Below, in pieces: positions 35,060 to 44,470 of a DNA stretch of 64,000 nucleotides. This stretch comes from Sphingomonas gellani (lineage in GTDB: Bacteria; Pseudomonadota; Alphaproteobacteria; Sphingomonadales; Sphingomonadaceae): positions 62,001 to 126,000 of the forward strand of contig NZ_FOCF01000003.1 in NCBI RefSeq assembly GCF_900110035.1, in the 5' to 3' direction. The notes beneath the pieces are model-generated. The model saw only the letters and a list, made by a program, of their open reading frames with translations, had not been told where the DNA came from and made no database searches. Position numbers and translations under genes: made by a program. Position 1 is the first letter of the stretch. Each line of letters starts with the position of its first letter.

Positions 35060-37684
35060 TTACCCGTCCAGCGCCTCGCGAATCTTGGCGGCGAGCTGGT
35101 CGATGCCGAACGGCTTCGCCAGGAAATTGGTGCCCGGATCAATCACTCCGTTATGCACCACGGCGTTGCGCGTATAGCCGGTGGTGTAGACCAGCTTCAG
35201 GCCCGGCAACCGCTTCAACGCTTCATCGGCAAGCTGGCGGCCGGTCATCTCCGGCATCACGATGTCGGTGAACAACAACGTCACGTCCTGCCCGGCATCG
35301 ATCATCGCCAGCGCCTCCGGGCCGTTGTCGGCGTGGATCACCGTGTAGCCGAGTTCGCGCAGCGCCTCCGTGGAGAAATTGCGCACCCGGTCCTCGTCCT
35401 CGACGACCAGCACGATCTCCTCGGGTGATCCGCCGCGCGCCGATACCGCTGCACGACGCGCCATCGGTTGCACGTCCTCGCCATGGATGCGCGGCAGGTA
35501 GATCTTGATCGTCGTCCCGTGGCCGACCTCCGAATAGATCCGCACATGCCCACCCGACTGGCGAACGAAGCCGAACACCTGGCTCAGGCCCAGGCCCGTA
35601 CCCTTGCCGACGCCCTTGGTGGTGAAGAACGGGTCGAACGCCTTGGCCAGAACGTCGGGCGCCATGCCCGTACCCGTGTCGCTCACCGCCAGCATGACGT
35701 AATGGCCGACCGCCATGTCGGCGTCATGGGCATAATCGGCGTCGACATCGGCGTTGCCCGTCTCGATCGTCAGGCGGCCGCCGTCCGGCATCGCGTCGCG
35801 GGCGTTGACCGCCAGGTTGACGATCACATTCTCCAGCTGGACCGGATCGGCGGACGTCTTCCACAGCCCCGGCGTCAGCACGGTTTCCAACCGCACATGC
35901 TCGCCCAGCGTCCGGGTCAGCAGGTCGGCCAGACCGTTGACCAGCCGATTGGCGTCGATGTTCTCCGGCGCCAGCGGCTGTTGCCGGGAAAAGGCGAGCA
36001 GGCGCTGGGTCAGCGCCGCGGCGCGTGTCGCGCCCTCCATCGCGCCGTCCATGAAACGGCCGATATCGGTATCGCCCCGATCCAGCCGACGCTGCGCCAG
36101 GTTGAGGCCGCCGATGATCACCGCGAGCATGTTGTTGAAATCGTGCGCGATGCCGCCGGTCAACTGGCCCACCGCCTCCATCTTCTGCAACTGGCGCAGT
36201 TGGCTCTCGGCCTCGGTCCGCCGGCCTGCCTGCGTCTGGATCTCGCTGTTCGCCTCGGCCAGCGCGGTGTCCTGCCGGTCGACACGCTGCGTCAGGCGCA
36301 GCACCGCCTCCGCCCGCTCCACCGCCAGCCAGGTCAGTTCCGCGACCTCCTTGGCCAGCGCCACCTCCGCGTCCGACCAGCTTCGCACCTCGGCATGGTG
36401 CAGGTAGATGCCCGCCCGCCAGTCGCCGTCATGCATCAGCGGCACGCAGATCCCGGCCAGCACGCCGCGTTCGGCAAAGGACAGGAAGTCGCCGGCGTCG
36501 TCGTGGCGGCTGTCGCTGAACACCAGCGTCTTGCCCCGCCGTCGCGAGCGTTCGGCGCGCTGTCCGAACCGGTCGACCGGATCGATGCCGTTCAGCGGGT
36601 CCAGCGTGCCGTCGGTCCAGTTGGCGCCGTGGCGCAGCTGGTTGGCGCCGACCCGGCGGTAGAAGCCGACGCGATTGGCGCCCAGCCTCTGGCCCAGCAT
36701 TTCGGCCGACAGGCGGATGATCGCCTCCGCCTCGGTCGAGGCACGCTGGCGCTTGGTCAGGTCGATGACGAACTCGCGTTCCGCCTTTGCCGCCTGCAAC
36801 GCCAGGTCGGCCGCCATGCGGCGCGTGATATCGAAGCTGACGCCGGGAAAGCGGACGCAGCGCCCGTCCGCGTCGAAGATGCAGCGCCCCTGCGCCGAGA
36901 CCCAGCGGATCGCGCCGTCCTTGCTCACCAGCCGGTATTCGGATGCGAACGTGCCCTCACCCGCCATCACCTTGCGGATCTCGTCCTGGACGCGCGGCAG
37001 GTCGTCGGGATGGATGCAGCCGAAGAATTCGGCGATCGGCGCCCCGGCCGCGGCCCGGTCCGGGTCGACGCCGTACAGGGTGGCGAAGCGGGTGTCGGCC
37101 GTGTTGCGGTCGTTCAGCACGTCCCAGTCCCACGCGCCGATGCTGTTGCCCGCCGACAGCGCCATCTGCAGCCGCTCGTCGGCGGCGTCGCGGTCGCGCT
37201 CCGCCACCACACGCGCCGTGGTCTCGCCGGTGACGCACAACAGCCCGGCGATGCGGCCCGCATCGTCGAAAGCGGGGGAGTAGGTGAACGTCCACCAGCT
37301 TTCCTCCGGCTCGCCCGTGCGGCTCAGGTCCAGCCGCATGTCGGTCATCGTCCGCGACTCGCCCGCCAGCGTCGCGTCGACCAGCGGCTTGATGTCCGAC
37401 CAGATGCTCGCCCACACCTCGCTGAACGGGCGGCCCAGCGCCTCCGCGATCCGGTACCCCAGGATCGGGCGGTATGCGTCGTTGTAGAAGCACAACAGCT
37501 CGGGTCCCCAGGCCAGGAACATGGGGGTCGGGCATGCGAGCATCAGCGCCAGCGTAGAGCGCAGCGCGGTCGGCCACGTGTCCGCCGCGCCCAGCGAGGT
37601 CGCCGCCCAGTCGCGTTGCGCGATCTCCAGGGCGGTCGTGCTGCCTGGCACCAGGGGCTGAACGGCGGAAGTGGCGGAAAACAT
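35060..37684 (-). CDS. Hybrid PAS/GAF histidine kinase with C-terminal receiver
   Basis: An 874-residue sensor, with no transmembrane segment seen. Order: PAS-like (about 45-160, LLCFYNDAYRPILG), PAS with PAC (about 170-290, GAWDWDV and GVSFDITRR), GAF-like (about 310-455), coiled coil, HisKA with His514 in GGIAHDFNN, ATPase domain with DTGTGM at 669 and GKGTGLGL at 693, then a receiver domain (about 755-870) with Asp807 in FTDIVMP and Lys857 in LAKPF. It senses an unknown, probably internal, signal. No separate response regulator is adjacent. The start at 37684 leaves 223 bases to the divergent acyltransferase gene. Confidence 0.92.
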   Translation of the reverse strand: MFSATSAVQPLVPGSTTALEIAQRDWAATSLGAADTWPTALRSTLALMLACPTPMFLAWGPELLCFYNDAYRPILGYRIAEALGRPFSEVWASIWSDIKPLVDATLAGESRTMTDMRLDLSRTGEPEESWWTFTYSPAFDDAGRIAGLLCVTGETTARVVAERDRDAADERLQMALSAGNSIGAWDWDVLNDRNTADTRFATLYGVDPDRAAAGAPIAEFFGCIHPDDLPRVQDEIRKVMAGEGTFASEYRLVSKDGAIRWVSAQGRCIFDADGRCVRFPGVSFDITRRMAADLALQAAKAEREFVIDLTKRQRASTEAEAIIRLSAEMLGQRLGANRVGFYRRVGANQLRHGANWTDGTLDPLNGIDPVDRFGQRAERSRRRGKTLVFSDSRHDDAGDFLSFAERGVLAGICVPLMHDGDWRAGIYLHHAEVRSWSDAEVALAKEVAELTWLAVERAEAVLRLTQRVDRQDTALAEANSEIQTQAGRRTEAESQLRQLQKMEAVGQLTGGIAHDFNNMLAVIIGGLNLAQRRLDRGDTDIGRFMDGAMEGATRAAALTQRLLAFSRQQPLAPENIDANRLVNGLADLLTRTLGEHVRLETVLTPGLWKTSADPVQLENVIVNLAVNARDAMPDGGRLTIETGNADVDADYAHDADMAVGHYVMLAVSDTGTGMAPDVLAKAFDPFFTTKGVGKGTGLGLSQVFGFVRQSGGHVRIYSEVGHGTTIKIYLPRIHGEDVQPMARRAAVSARGGSPEEIVLVVEDEDRVRNFSTEALRELGYTVIHADNGPEALAMIDAGQDVTLLFTDIVMPEMTGRQLADEALKRLPGLKLVYTTGYTRNAVVHNGVIDPGTNFLAKPFGIDQLAAKIREALDG

Positions 37685-37907
37685 GATGCTTCTTATCGCC
37701 GCGGCACCGGTTTCGCCGCACATTTTTTACATGCGAGCATGGCTGGTTTCGGGGCGCAGGCGCCGTCGCCCGCAGCCACGGCCGACCGCTGCGGCAGGGG
37801 CCGCCAACCGAGCGCATCCGCACCTTTACGGATGCCCCATGGCGCCGGGAAAGAGGATGCCCGCGCCGATCCGGAGCAGATCGCTCCTTGCCCGCAGGAC
37901 ACCCGCC

Positions 37908-40466
37908 ATGGCGCTACGCAACCTTCCCACGCTGCTCCACCCGGCCAGCATCGCCGTGATCGGCGCATCCCGGCGGCAGGGGACGGTAGGACGAACCGTT
38001 CTGGACAATATCGTGGCCGGCGGGTTCCGGGGCCGGGTGTCCGCGGTCAACCCTCACCCGCTGGATGTGGCCGGCGTGGAATGCGTCGCCAGCGTCGATG
38101 CGTTGCGCGACCCACCGGAACTGGCCGTGGTGGCGCTGCCCGCGCCGCTGGTGCCGGACGCGCTCAGGCGGCTGGGCGCACGGGGGACGCGCGACGCGGT
38201 GGTTTTGTCGAACGGGTTCGCGGGAGCCGACGGGCGCGAGGCGCTGCTCTCGGCGGTGGCGGGGTCGGGGATGCGGATCGTCGGCCCGAACAGCCTGGGT
38301 GTGCTGATCCCGCGCATCGGGCTGAACGCCTCCTTTGCGCCGCGCGCGGCGGCGCCCGGCCGGCTGGCTTTATTGTCGCAGAGCGGGGCGCTGGTGACGG
38401 CGATGCTGGACTGGGCGGCGGATCGTCAGGTCGGGTTTTCCGGGGTCGTGTCGATGGGCGACATGGTGGATGCCGATGCGGCCGACCTGCTCGACCTGTT
38501 CGCCGCCGATTCGACCACGGACGCGATCCTGTTGCAGGTGGAATCGATCCGCGACGCGGCCCGGTTCATGTCGGCGGCGCGCGCGGCTGCCCGGTTGAAG
38601 CCGGTGATCGCGCTGCGTGCGGGCCGCTCGGCGGACACGGACGGGCAGGGCGCCTTCGCCGCCGACCGCGTCTACCGCGCCGCGTTCCGGCGTGCCGGCA
38701 TGATCCTGGTCGACGGTGTGGCGGAACTGTTCGACGCGGCGCAACTGCTCGGCTGCCATCCGCCGCGCTGCGGGTCCCGCGTGGCGATCGTCACCAATGG
38801 CGGCGGCGCCGGCCGGCTGGCGGCGGACGCGCTGGCCGCATCCGGCGGCACGCTGGCGCAGCGCGCGGGCGCGGAGCCGGTGGAGGTGGTGGCTGATCGC
38901 GGCCATGCCGAACGGGTCGGCGCTGCCGTCGCCGCGGCGCTGGCGGACGCGGCGGTGGACGCCGTGCTGACGGTGCACTGCCCCACCGCCTTCGACGACG
39001 GGCAGGCAGCGGCACAGGCGGTGGTCGCCGCCGCGACGGGCGCGAGGAAGCCGGTGATCGCCTGCTGGATGGGCCCTGCCACTGCCGCCGCGGTGCGGCC
39101 GATGTTCGCCGCCGCCCGACTGGCGCTGTTCGACAATGTCGACGACGCGGTGCGCGGCCTCAGCCACCTGCGACAGGCGGCGGAGGGTCGGGAGGCACTG
39201 TTGCGCGCCCCTCCCGCGCTCAGCATCCCCGACCATGACCGGGAACGCGCCCGCGCGATCATCGTCGGTGCCCGGCTGGAGGGGCCGACGGAGTTGACCG
39301 GGACGGAGGCGCGGTTCGTCGCCGCCGCCTACGGCATACCCATCGTCGCCTCTCACCTGGCGCGCACGACCGCGGCGGTGGCGGAGGCATGCGCGGCGCT
39401 GCCCGGCCCCTATGTGGTGAAGATCTGCTCGCCCGACCTGCCCAACAAGGCGGCGGTGGGCGGCGTCGCGCTGGCCCTGCCCGATGCCGGTGCGGCCGTG
39501 GCGGCGGCGCAGGAGATGCGCCGCAACATCGGCGACATGCATCCCGATGCCGACCTGATCGGGTTCGAGGTGGCGAGCATGGTCGGGGGCAAGGACGTGC
39601 CCGAATTGCGGGTCCGTGTCGTGGAGGACGCCGTGTTCGGCCCCGTGATCGGGCTGGGCGTCGGCGGCACGCTGGGCGCGGCGTTCCCGGCCATGGCGCT
39701 GGACCTGCCGCCGCTTGACGACGCGTTGGCGCAGGGGCTGGTGGCGCGTGCCGGCATCGCCGCGCTGATCGCGGCGCCCGGTGCGGAGGCGACGGTGGTC
39801 CGCGTTCTCAACGCGGTGGCCGCGCTGGCGGCGGACCTGCCGGAGCTGGAGTCGCTCGACATCGATCCGCTGGTGGTGGCCGGCGACCGGCTCACCGCGC
39901 TGGACGTGCGGATGCACATCGCTGCACGGCCCAGGGAGGGGCGGCTGGCGATCCGTCCCGTGCCCGCCGAATGGACCGCCGACCTGACGACCCGGTCCGG
40001 CCTCTCCATCCATGTCCACCCGGTTCGTCCGGACGATGTCGGGCGACTGGCCGACCTGTTCCACCACGTGACGCCGGAGGACCTGCGCTTCCGCTTCCTG
40101 AGTGGGGTGCGGGAGGTCGGGCGCGACCGGCTCGTCGCGATGACGCAGATCGATTATCGCCGCACGATCAACTTCCTCGCCTTTGCCGACGAGGTGCCGG
40201 TCGCGACCGCGATGCTGGCCTGCGATCCCGACCGCTCGCGCGGCGAGCTGGCGGTGTCGGTGCGTGGCGACTTCAAGGGGCGGGGCATCAGCTGGAGCAT
40301 GGTCCAGCACGTCCTGCGCTATGCCAAGGCGGAAGGGATCGAGACGATCGAGGCGGTGGAAAGCCGCGACAACCATGCCGCCCTCGCGCTGGAACGCGAG
40401 ATGGGGTTCGAGACGGTGGAGGACGCCATGGGCGAACGCGTGGTGCGCCGATCCGTCGCGGACTGA
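37908..40466 (+). CDS. Pat-like protein acetyltransferase: NDP-forming acyl-CoA synthetase-like domain fused to GNAT
   Basis: An 852-residue fusion. Residues about 1-690 resemble the NDP-forming acyl-CoA synthetase (CoA-binding IAVIGASRRQGTVG, ligase-CoA LLSQSGALVTAM, ATP-grasp FVAAAYGIPIVA); residues about 695-850 are a GNAT acetyltransferase (SVRGDFKGRGISWSMVQHVL, NHAALALEREMGF). The catalytic histidine normally found in an SHTGALA-type motif is not present: the aligned stretch is DGQGAFA (245-251). This matches Pat of Salmonella, which acetylates lysines of acetyl-CoA synthetase. The gene converges on ppc. Role as a regulator is inferred. Confidence 0.85.
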   Translation: MALRNLPTLLHPASIAVIGASRRQGTVGRTVLDNIVAGGFRGRVSAVNPHPLDVAGVECVASVDALRDPPELAVVALPAPLVPDALRRLGARGTRDAVVLSNGFAGADGREALLSAVAGSGMRIVGPNSLGVLIPRIGLNASFAPRAAAPGRLALLSQSGALVTAMLDWAADRQVGFSGVVSMGDMVDADAADLLDLFAADSTTDAILLQVESIRDAARFMSAARAAARLKPVIALRAGRSADTDGQGAFAADRVYRAAFRRAGMILVDGVAELFDAAQLLGCHPPRCGSRVAIVTNGGGAGRLAADALAASGGTLAQRAGAEPVEVVADRGHAERVGAAVAAALADAAVDAVLTVHCPTAFDDGQAAAQAVVAAATGARKPVIACWMGPATAAAVRPMFAAARLALFDNVDDAVRGLSHLRQAAEGREALLRAPPALSIPDHDRERARAIIVGARLEGPTELTGTEARFVAAAYGIPIVASHLARTTAAVAEACAALPGPYVVKICSPDLPNKAAVGGVALALPDAGAAVAAAQEMRRNIGDMHPDADLIGFEVASMVGGKDVPELRVRVVEDAVFGPVIGLGVGGTLGAAFPAMALDLPPLDDALAQGLVARAGIAALIAAPGAEATVVRVLNAVAALAADLPELESLDIDPLVVAGDRLTALDVRMHIAARPREGRLAIRPVPAEWTADLTTRSGLSIHVHPVRPDDVGRLADLFHHVTPEDLRFRFLSGVREVGRDRLVAMTQIDYRRTINFLAFADEVPVATAMLACDPDRSRGELAVSVRGDFKGRGISWSMVQHVLRYAKAEGIETIEAVESRDNHAALALEREMGFETVEDAMGERVVRRSVAD

Positions 40467-40520
40467 GCGCGGCGCGGCGGACAGAAGCGGCCGCGGTCCA
40501 CGCCGCGGTCCGTCGCTCAG
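40463..40520. terminator. Inverted repeat and hairpin between convergent acyltransferase and ppc genes
   Basis: CTGAGCG (40463-40469) and CGCTCAG (40514-40520) are mirror copies, each containing a stop codon of one of the two convergent genes. Within it, two CCGCGG copies (about 40491-40508) can pair. It may serve as a bidirectional terminator. Confidence 0.45.
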
Positions 40521-43237
40521 CCGGAATTGCGCAGCCCGGTCGCGATGGCGTTGATCGACAACAGGATGCCCTCCGCGATGCGGGGATCGTCCTCACCCGC
40601 GCGGTGCCGCTTCATCAGCTCGATCTGAAGCAGGTTCAGCGGTTCGATATAGGGCAGGCGCAGGCGGATCGACGCGTCCAGCGCCGGGTGCCTTTCCAGC
40701 AGGCGCGACTGGCCGGTGATCGCCAGCAATCCGTCATGCGCCTGGTTCCAGCCGTCGCGGATGGTGGCGAAGATCGGCTTCAGCGCGTCGTCCTCGACCA
40801 GTTCGGCATAGCGCGCCGCGATGGCCATGTCGGATTTCGCCAGCACCATTTCCATGTTGGCCAGGCTGGCGGCGAAGAAGGGCCAGCTGTCGGCCATCTC
40901 GCTCAGCAATCCCTTGTCGCCCGCCGCGATCGCATGGCCGACCCCGTACCAGCCGGGCAGCATGACGCGCGCCTGTGCCCAGCTGAACACCCAGGGGATC
41001 GCGCGCAGGTCCTCGATCGCGTCCGATTTCTTGCGGCTGGCCGGGCGCGATCCGATCTTCAGCCCCGCAATCTCCCCGATCGGCGTCATCTGGCGAAAGA
41101 AAGTGCGGAACCCCGGCGTGTCGTAGACCAGCCCGCGATACGCGCCGAACGCGGTCGCGGACATGGCGTCCATCGCTTGCGCGAAGCGCTGGCTGTCGGG
41201 GGCGGACAGGCTTTCCGGCTCCAGGCTGGCGAGCAGGGTGGCCGACGCCATCGCCTCCAGATTGATCATCGCGGCATCCCGCGTGCCATACTTGCCCGCG
41301 ATCACCTCACCCTGTTCGGTGATGCGGATGCGGCCCTGCACCGTGCCCGGCGGCTGTGCCAGGATCGCGGCGAAGGATGACCCTCCGCCGCGTCCGACTG
41401 CGCCGCCGCGCCCGTGGAACAGCTGCATGGTCACGCCCGCCGCCTCGAACACCGGCTTCAGCGCGGTGGACGCCTGCGACAGCGACCAGGTGGAGGTGAG
41501 ATAGCCGCCATCCTTGTTGCTGTCCGAATAGCCGATCATCACCTCCTGATGACCCCGGCCGCGCACCGTCGCCGCGACCTCGGGCAGGGCGAACCAGGCG
41601 GTCATGATCGCGGGCGCCGCCTCCAGGTCGCCGATCGTCTCGAACAGCGGCACCGCCTGCACCGCCGCGTGCGGTGTGTCGCCGGGCCGGTACAGCCCGG
41701 CCTCCTTCAGCAACAGGTTGACCTCCAGCAGGTCGGACACCGACTTCGCCATCGACACGATCGAACGCACGATGCAGTCCGGCCCCAGCCGCGCGTGCGC
41801 CCGCGCCGCCGCGTCGAAGATCGCCAGCTCGCCGCGCGTTTCCTCGCTGTAATTGGCATAACGGCTGACCAGCGGGCGTGCGTTGGCCAGCTCGCGGCGC
41901 AGCAGCGCGACGCGCGCATCCTCGTCCAGCGCCGCGTAATCGGCCTCGACCCCCGCCACCGCCAACAGTTCGGCCACGGTGCGTTCGTGCACCGCGCTGT
42001 TCTGGCGCAGGTCCAGCGTCGCCAGGTGGAAACCGAACACCTCCACGCTGCGGATCAGCCGGCCGAGCGCGCCTGCCGAGGCCAATGTGCCGTCACCGCC
42101 CGAGGCCAGCCCACGCGCGATGGCGACCAGGTCCGCGCGAAAGGCGGCGGGATCGGCATAGGGCTCACCCTTCAGCGGACCCGGACGCGGCGGCGTCTTG
42201 CCCGTCAGGTGGCGAAAGGTCGCGGCCAGGCGGGCGTAGATGCCCGACACCGCCCGGCGATAGGGTTCGTCCGCGCGGCTCGGTGCGTCGTCACCGCTCG
42301 CCGCCGCCAGCGCCGCCACCGCCGGGTCGATCGCCATATGCTCGTCGGAGATCGACAGTTCCGCGCCAAGCGCATGGAGCCCGTCCAGATACGCGCCCAG
42401 CACCGTCTCTCCGGCACGGCCGAGCGCGGTGTCGAGAGAGGCGGCAGTAACGAACGGATTGCCGTCGCGGTCGCCGCCGATCCAGCTGCCCGGCTTCAGG
42501 AACGGCGGCACGCGGTGGCCCAGCGCCCGGTCCCAGCGCTGGTACAGCGCGGGCAGCGCCGGGATGAACACGTCGCGCAGATAGGACAGCGCGGTCTCCA
42601 CCTCGTCGGTCACGTACAAACGCTCGCGCCGCAGCACCCGCGTCTGCCACAACAGGGCAATCTGGCGTCCGATCGCGTCGTCGATGCCGTCGCCGTCGGG
42701 CGTTTCCGTCCGCCCCGCATCGCGCATCGCCATCAGCTCTGCGATGCGGTTGCGGTGATCGATCATGCTCTTGCGCCGCACCTCCGTCGGGTGCGCGGTC
42801 AGCACGGGCGCGACCAGCGCCCCGTCGAGCAGCGCCACCGCCGCGTCGCGGCCGACGCCGTGATCGGCCAGCCGGGCCAGCGCGGACGCGATGTCCGCAC
42901 CCGGTTCCGCGCTGATCCCCTGTCGATCCTCCGCCAGGTTGGCGAGCATGGAGAACAGCATGAACCCGCGAACGAAATCCAGCGTCTCGTCCAGGTTTAG
43001 CCGGCCCAGCTCCAGCTCCGCCGCATCCGCGTCCCCGCCGCGATGCCGTTCCACCGATGCGCGCCGGATCGTCTCGGTCGCGTTGAACAGCGCCTCTCCA
43101 CCATAGGCGCGGATCACGTCGCCGAGTAGCGCGCCCAGATACCGGATATCGGCATTGTTGCTGAGCGCCGGGCTGGTGGAGGCGGGGCGATCGTCATTGT
43201 GATCGTCCGGGCGTGTTGGGGATGCGGAGGTGGCCAT
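40517..43237 (-). CDS. ppc: Phosphoenolpyruvate carboxylase
   Basis: A 906-residue cytosolic enzyme carboxylating PEP to oxaloacetate, replenishing the TCA cycle. The catalytic stretch TAHPTEVRRKS begins at 147 with His149; the second active-site loop is FHGRGGAVGRGGG, followed by QGEVIAGKYG. The C-terminal ends GLRNSG, close to the conserved -NTG terminus of the family. The first 25 residues are a variable leader. It converges on the acyltransferase gene. Confidence 0.97.
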   Translation of the reverse strand: MATSASPTRPDDHNDDRPASTSPALSNNADIRYLGALLGDVIRAYGGEALFNATETIRRASVERHRGGDADAAELELGRLNLDETLDFVRGFMLFSMLANLAEDRQGISAEPGADIASALARLADHGVGRDAAVALLDGALVAPVLTAHPTEVRRKSMIDHRNRIAELMAMRDAGRTETPDGDGIDDAIGRQIALLWQTRVLRRERLYVTDEVETALSYLRDVFIPALPALYQRWDRALGHRVPPFLKPGSWIGGDRDGNPFVTAASLDTALGRAGETVLGAYLDGLHALGAELSISDEHMAIDPAVAALAAASGDDAPSRADEPYRRAVSGIYARLAATFRHLTGKTPPRPGPLKGEPYADPAAFRADLVAIARGLASGGDGTLASAGALGRLIRSVEVFGFHLATLDLRQNSAVHERTVAELLAVAGVEADYAALDEDARVALLRRELANARPLVSRYANYSEETRGELAIFDAAARAHARLGPDCIVRSIVSMAKSVSDLLEVNLLLKEAGLYRPGDTPHAAVQAVPLFETIGDLEAAPAIMTAWFALPEVAATVRGRGHQEVMIGYSDSNKDGGYLTSTWSLSQASTALKPVFEAAGVTMQLFHGRGGAVGRGGGSSFAAILAQPPGTVQGRIRITEQGEVIAGKYGTRDAAMINLEAMASATLLASLEPESLSAPDSQRFAQAMDAMSATAFGAYRGLVYDTPGFRTFFRQMTPIGEIAGLKIGSRPASRKKSDAIEDLRAIPWVFSWAQARVMLPGWYGVGHAIAAGDKGLLSEMADSWPFFAASLANMEMVLAKSDMAIAARYAELVEDDALKPIFATIRDGWNQAHDGLLAITGQSRLLERHPALDASIRLRLPYIEPLNLLQIELMKRHRAGEDDPRIAEGILLSINAIATGLRNSG

Positions 43238-43305
43238 TACGCCGTGATGCTGCAGCGCAATGCCATGTCCGTCAACGCCGCGCCGCCTTCACCCGCGCAA
43301 AGCGT

Positions 43306-43704
43306 TCATTTCCGCTCCGACGCCTCGAACCGCGCGCGCTCGTCGGAGGTGACGGAGCCGTCGTGGTTCAGGTCCATGCGGTCGAACCGGTCCAGCATCC
43401 CCTCGCTCCACTCGGTGGAGCTGATGCGGCCGTCCTTGTTGCGGTCGAGCGCCATGAGGCGTGAATCCTGGCGCGGCAATTCCTCGTCGGTCAGCACATT
43501 GTCGCCGTTGCGGTCCAGCGCGTGGAAGCGCCGCTCGATCGTCCCGCCGAAATCCAGGCGCGACAGCACGGATGGCGGCACGAACCCCGCCGCGGCGGCA
43601 TGGGCATCCGCCTCCGCCTGCTTGGCCTTGCTTCCGCCACCACCGCACGCGGCGAGCGGCAGCGCAGCCGGGAGCAGCAAAAGAACGAGAGAGGCTGATC
43701 GCAT
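43306..43704 (-). CDS. EF-hand lipoprotein
   Basis: A 132-residue protein with a lipoprotein signal (PAALPLAAC lipobox, then a Gly run) and three EF-hand-type calcium loops: DRNGDNVLTDEE, DRNKDGRISSTE and DLNHDGSVTSDE. It is probably an outer-membrane or periplasmic calcium-binding protein. The role is unknown. The HNH nuclease gene lies 134 bases upstream in the same direction. Confidence 0.85.
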   Translation of the reverse strand: MRSASLVLLLLPAALPLAACGGGGSKAKQAEADAHAAAAGFVPPSVLSRLDFGGTIERRFHALDRNGDNVLTDEELPRQDSRLMALDRNKDGRISSTEWSEGMLDRFDRMDLNHDGSVTSDERARFEASERK

Positions 43705-43838
43705 GTGTTCAAGGTCCCTGTTAATCGCGAGAACCGCCGATCGCGCGCAAAGATTGATCGCGCGAGAACGCGGACCCGCACGAAAAGCTGCGAACCGCCG
43801 CCCCGGTTCCCACCCCCGGGCGCGGCAGCGCGGTGCGA

Positions 43839-44405
43839 TCATGCCTCCAGTTCGATGTCCCAGTACAGCCAGTCGTGCCAGGTTTCGTGCAGATAGCCGG
43901 GCGGAAAGCTGCGCCCATGTTCCTGCAGATGCCAGCTGGTCGGGCGGATCGGTTCCAGATGCAGCGGCATCGACGCCTCTCGCGGGGTGCGGCCGCCCTT
44001 TTTCAGGTTGCACGGCGCACAGGCAGTGACGACATTCTCCCATGTCGTGCGGCCGCCCTGCGCGCGCGGAATGACATGGTCAAAGGTCAGGTCGCGCCCG
44101 CGTCCGCAATATTGGCAGGCGAAGCGATCGCGCAGGAACAGGTTGAAACGGGTGAAGGCCGGGAATTCCGACGGCTTGACGAACTGCCGCAAAGCGATGA
44201 CCGACGGCAGCTTCAGCGCCATGCTGGCGCTGCGCACCTCGCGCTCGTAATGGGCGACGACGTCGACCCGCTCCAGGAACATCGCCTTGATCGCCGTCTG
44301 CCACGGCCACAGGCTGAGCGGATAATAGGAAAGCGGCGTATAGTCTGCGTTCAGGACAAGTGCGGGGCAACTGTCGGGGTGACGGATCAAATCGGGATGA
44401 AACAC
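43839..44405 (-). CDS. HNH endonuclease family protein
   Basis: A 188-residue HNH protein. The nuclease core has two zinc CxxC pairs (Cys97/Cys100 in CQYCG and Cys129/Cys132 in CAPCN), His110 in TFDHVIPRAQGG, and Asn124 in WENVVTAC. The N-terminal region LVLNADYTPLSYYPLSLWPWQTAIKAMFL is shared with a widespread chromosomal HNH family of unknown target. The start is GTG at 44405, preceded by GGGAGGA. It diverges from gluQRS by 65 bases. Confidence 0.88.
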   Translation of the reverse strand: MFHPDLIRHPDSCPALVLNADYTPLSYYPLSLWPWQTAIKAMFLERVDVVAHYEREVRSASMALKLPSVIALRQFVKPSEFPAFTRFNLFLRDRFACQYCGRGRDLTFDHVIPRAQGGRTTWENVVTACAPCNLKKGGRTPREASMPLHLEPIRPTSWHLQEHGRSFPPGYLHETWHDWLYWDIELEA

Positions 44406-44470
44406 GGCTCCTCCCTTGTCGCGAAACGTTCGCGTCCGGGCCGGCCATCGCCGACGCGAGTGACAGGGGC

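Noticed and set aside
35468..38896. A long plus-strand frame over the histidine kinase gene and the acyltransferase start
   Set aside because: Composed of His/Arg/Gln-rich sequence antisense to the kinase; no family features and no start signal of note.
38370..40376. A long minus-strand frame over the acyltransferase gene
   Set aside because: Antisense shadow of an obvious gene; composition is Arg/His-rich.
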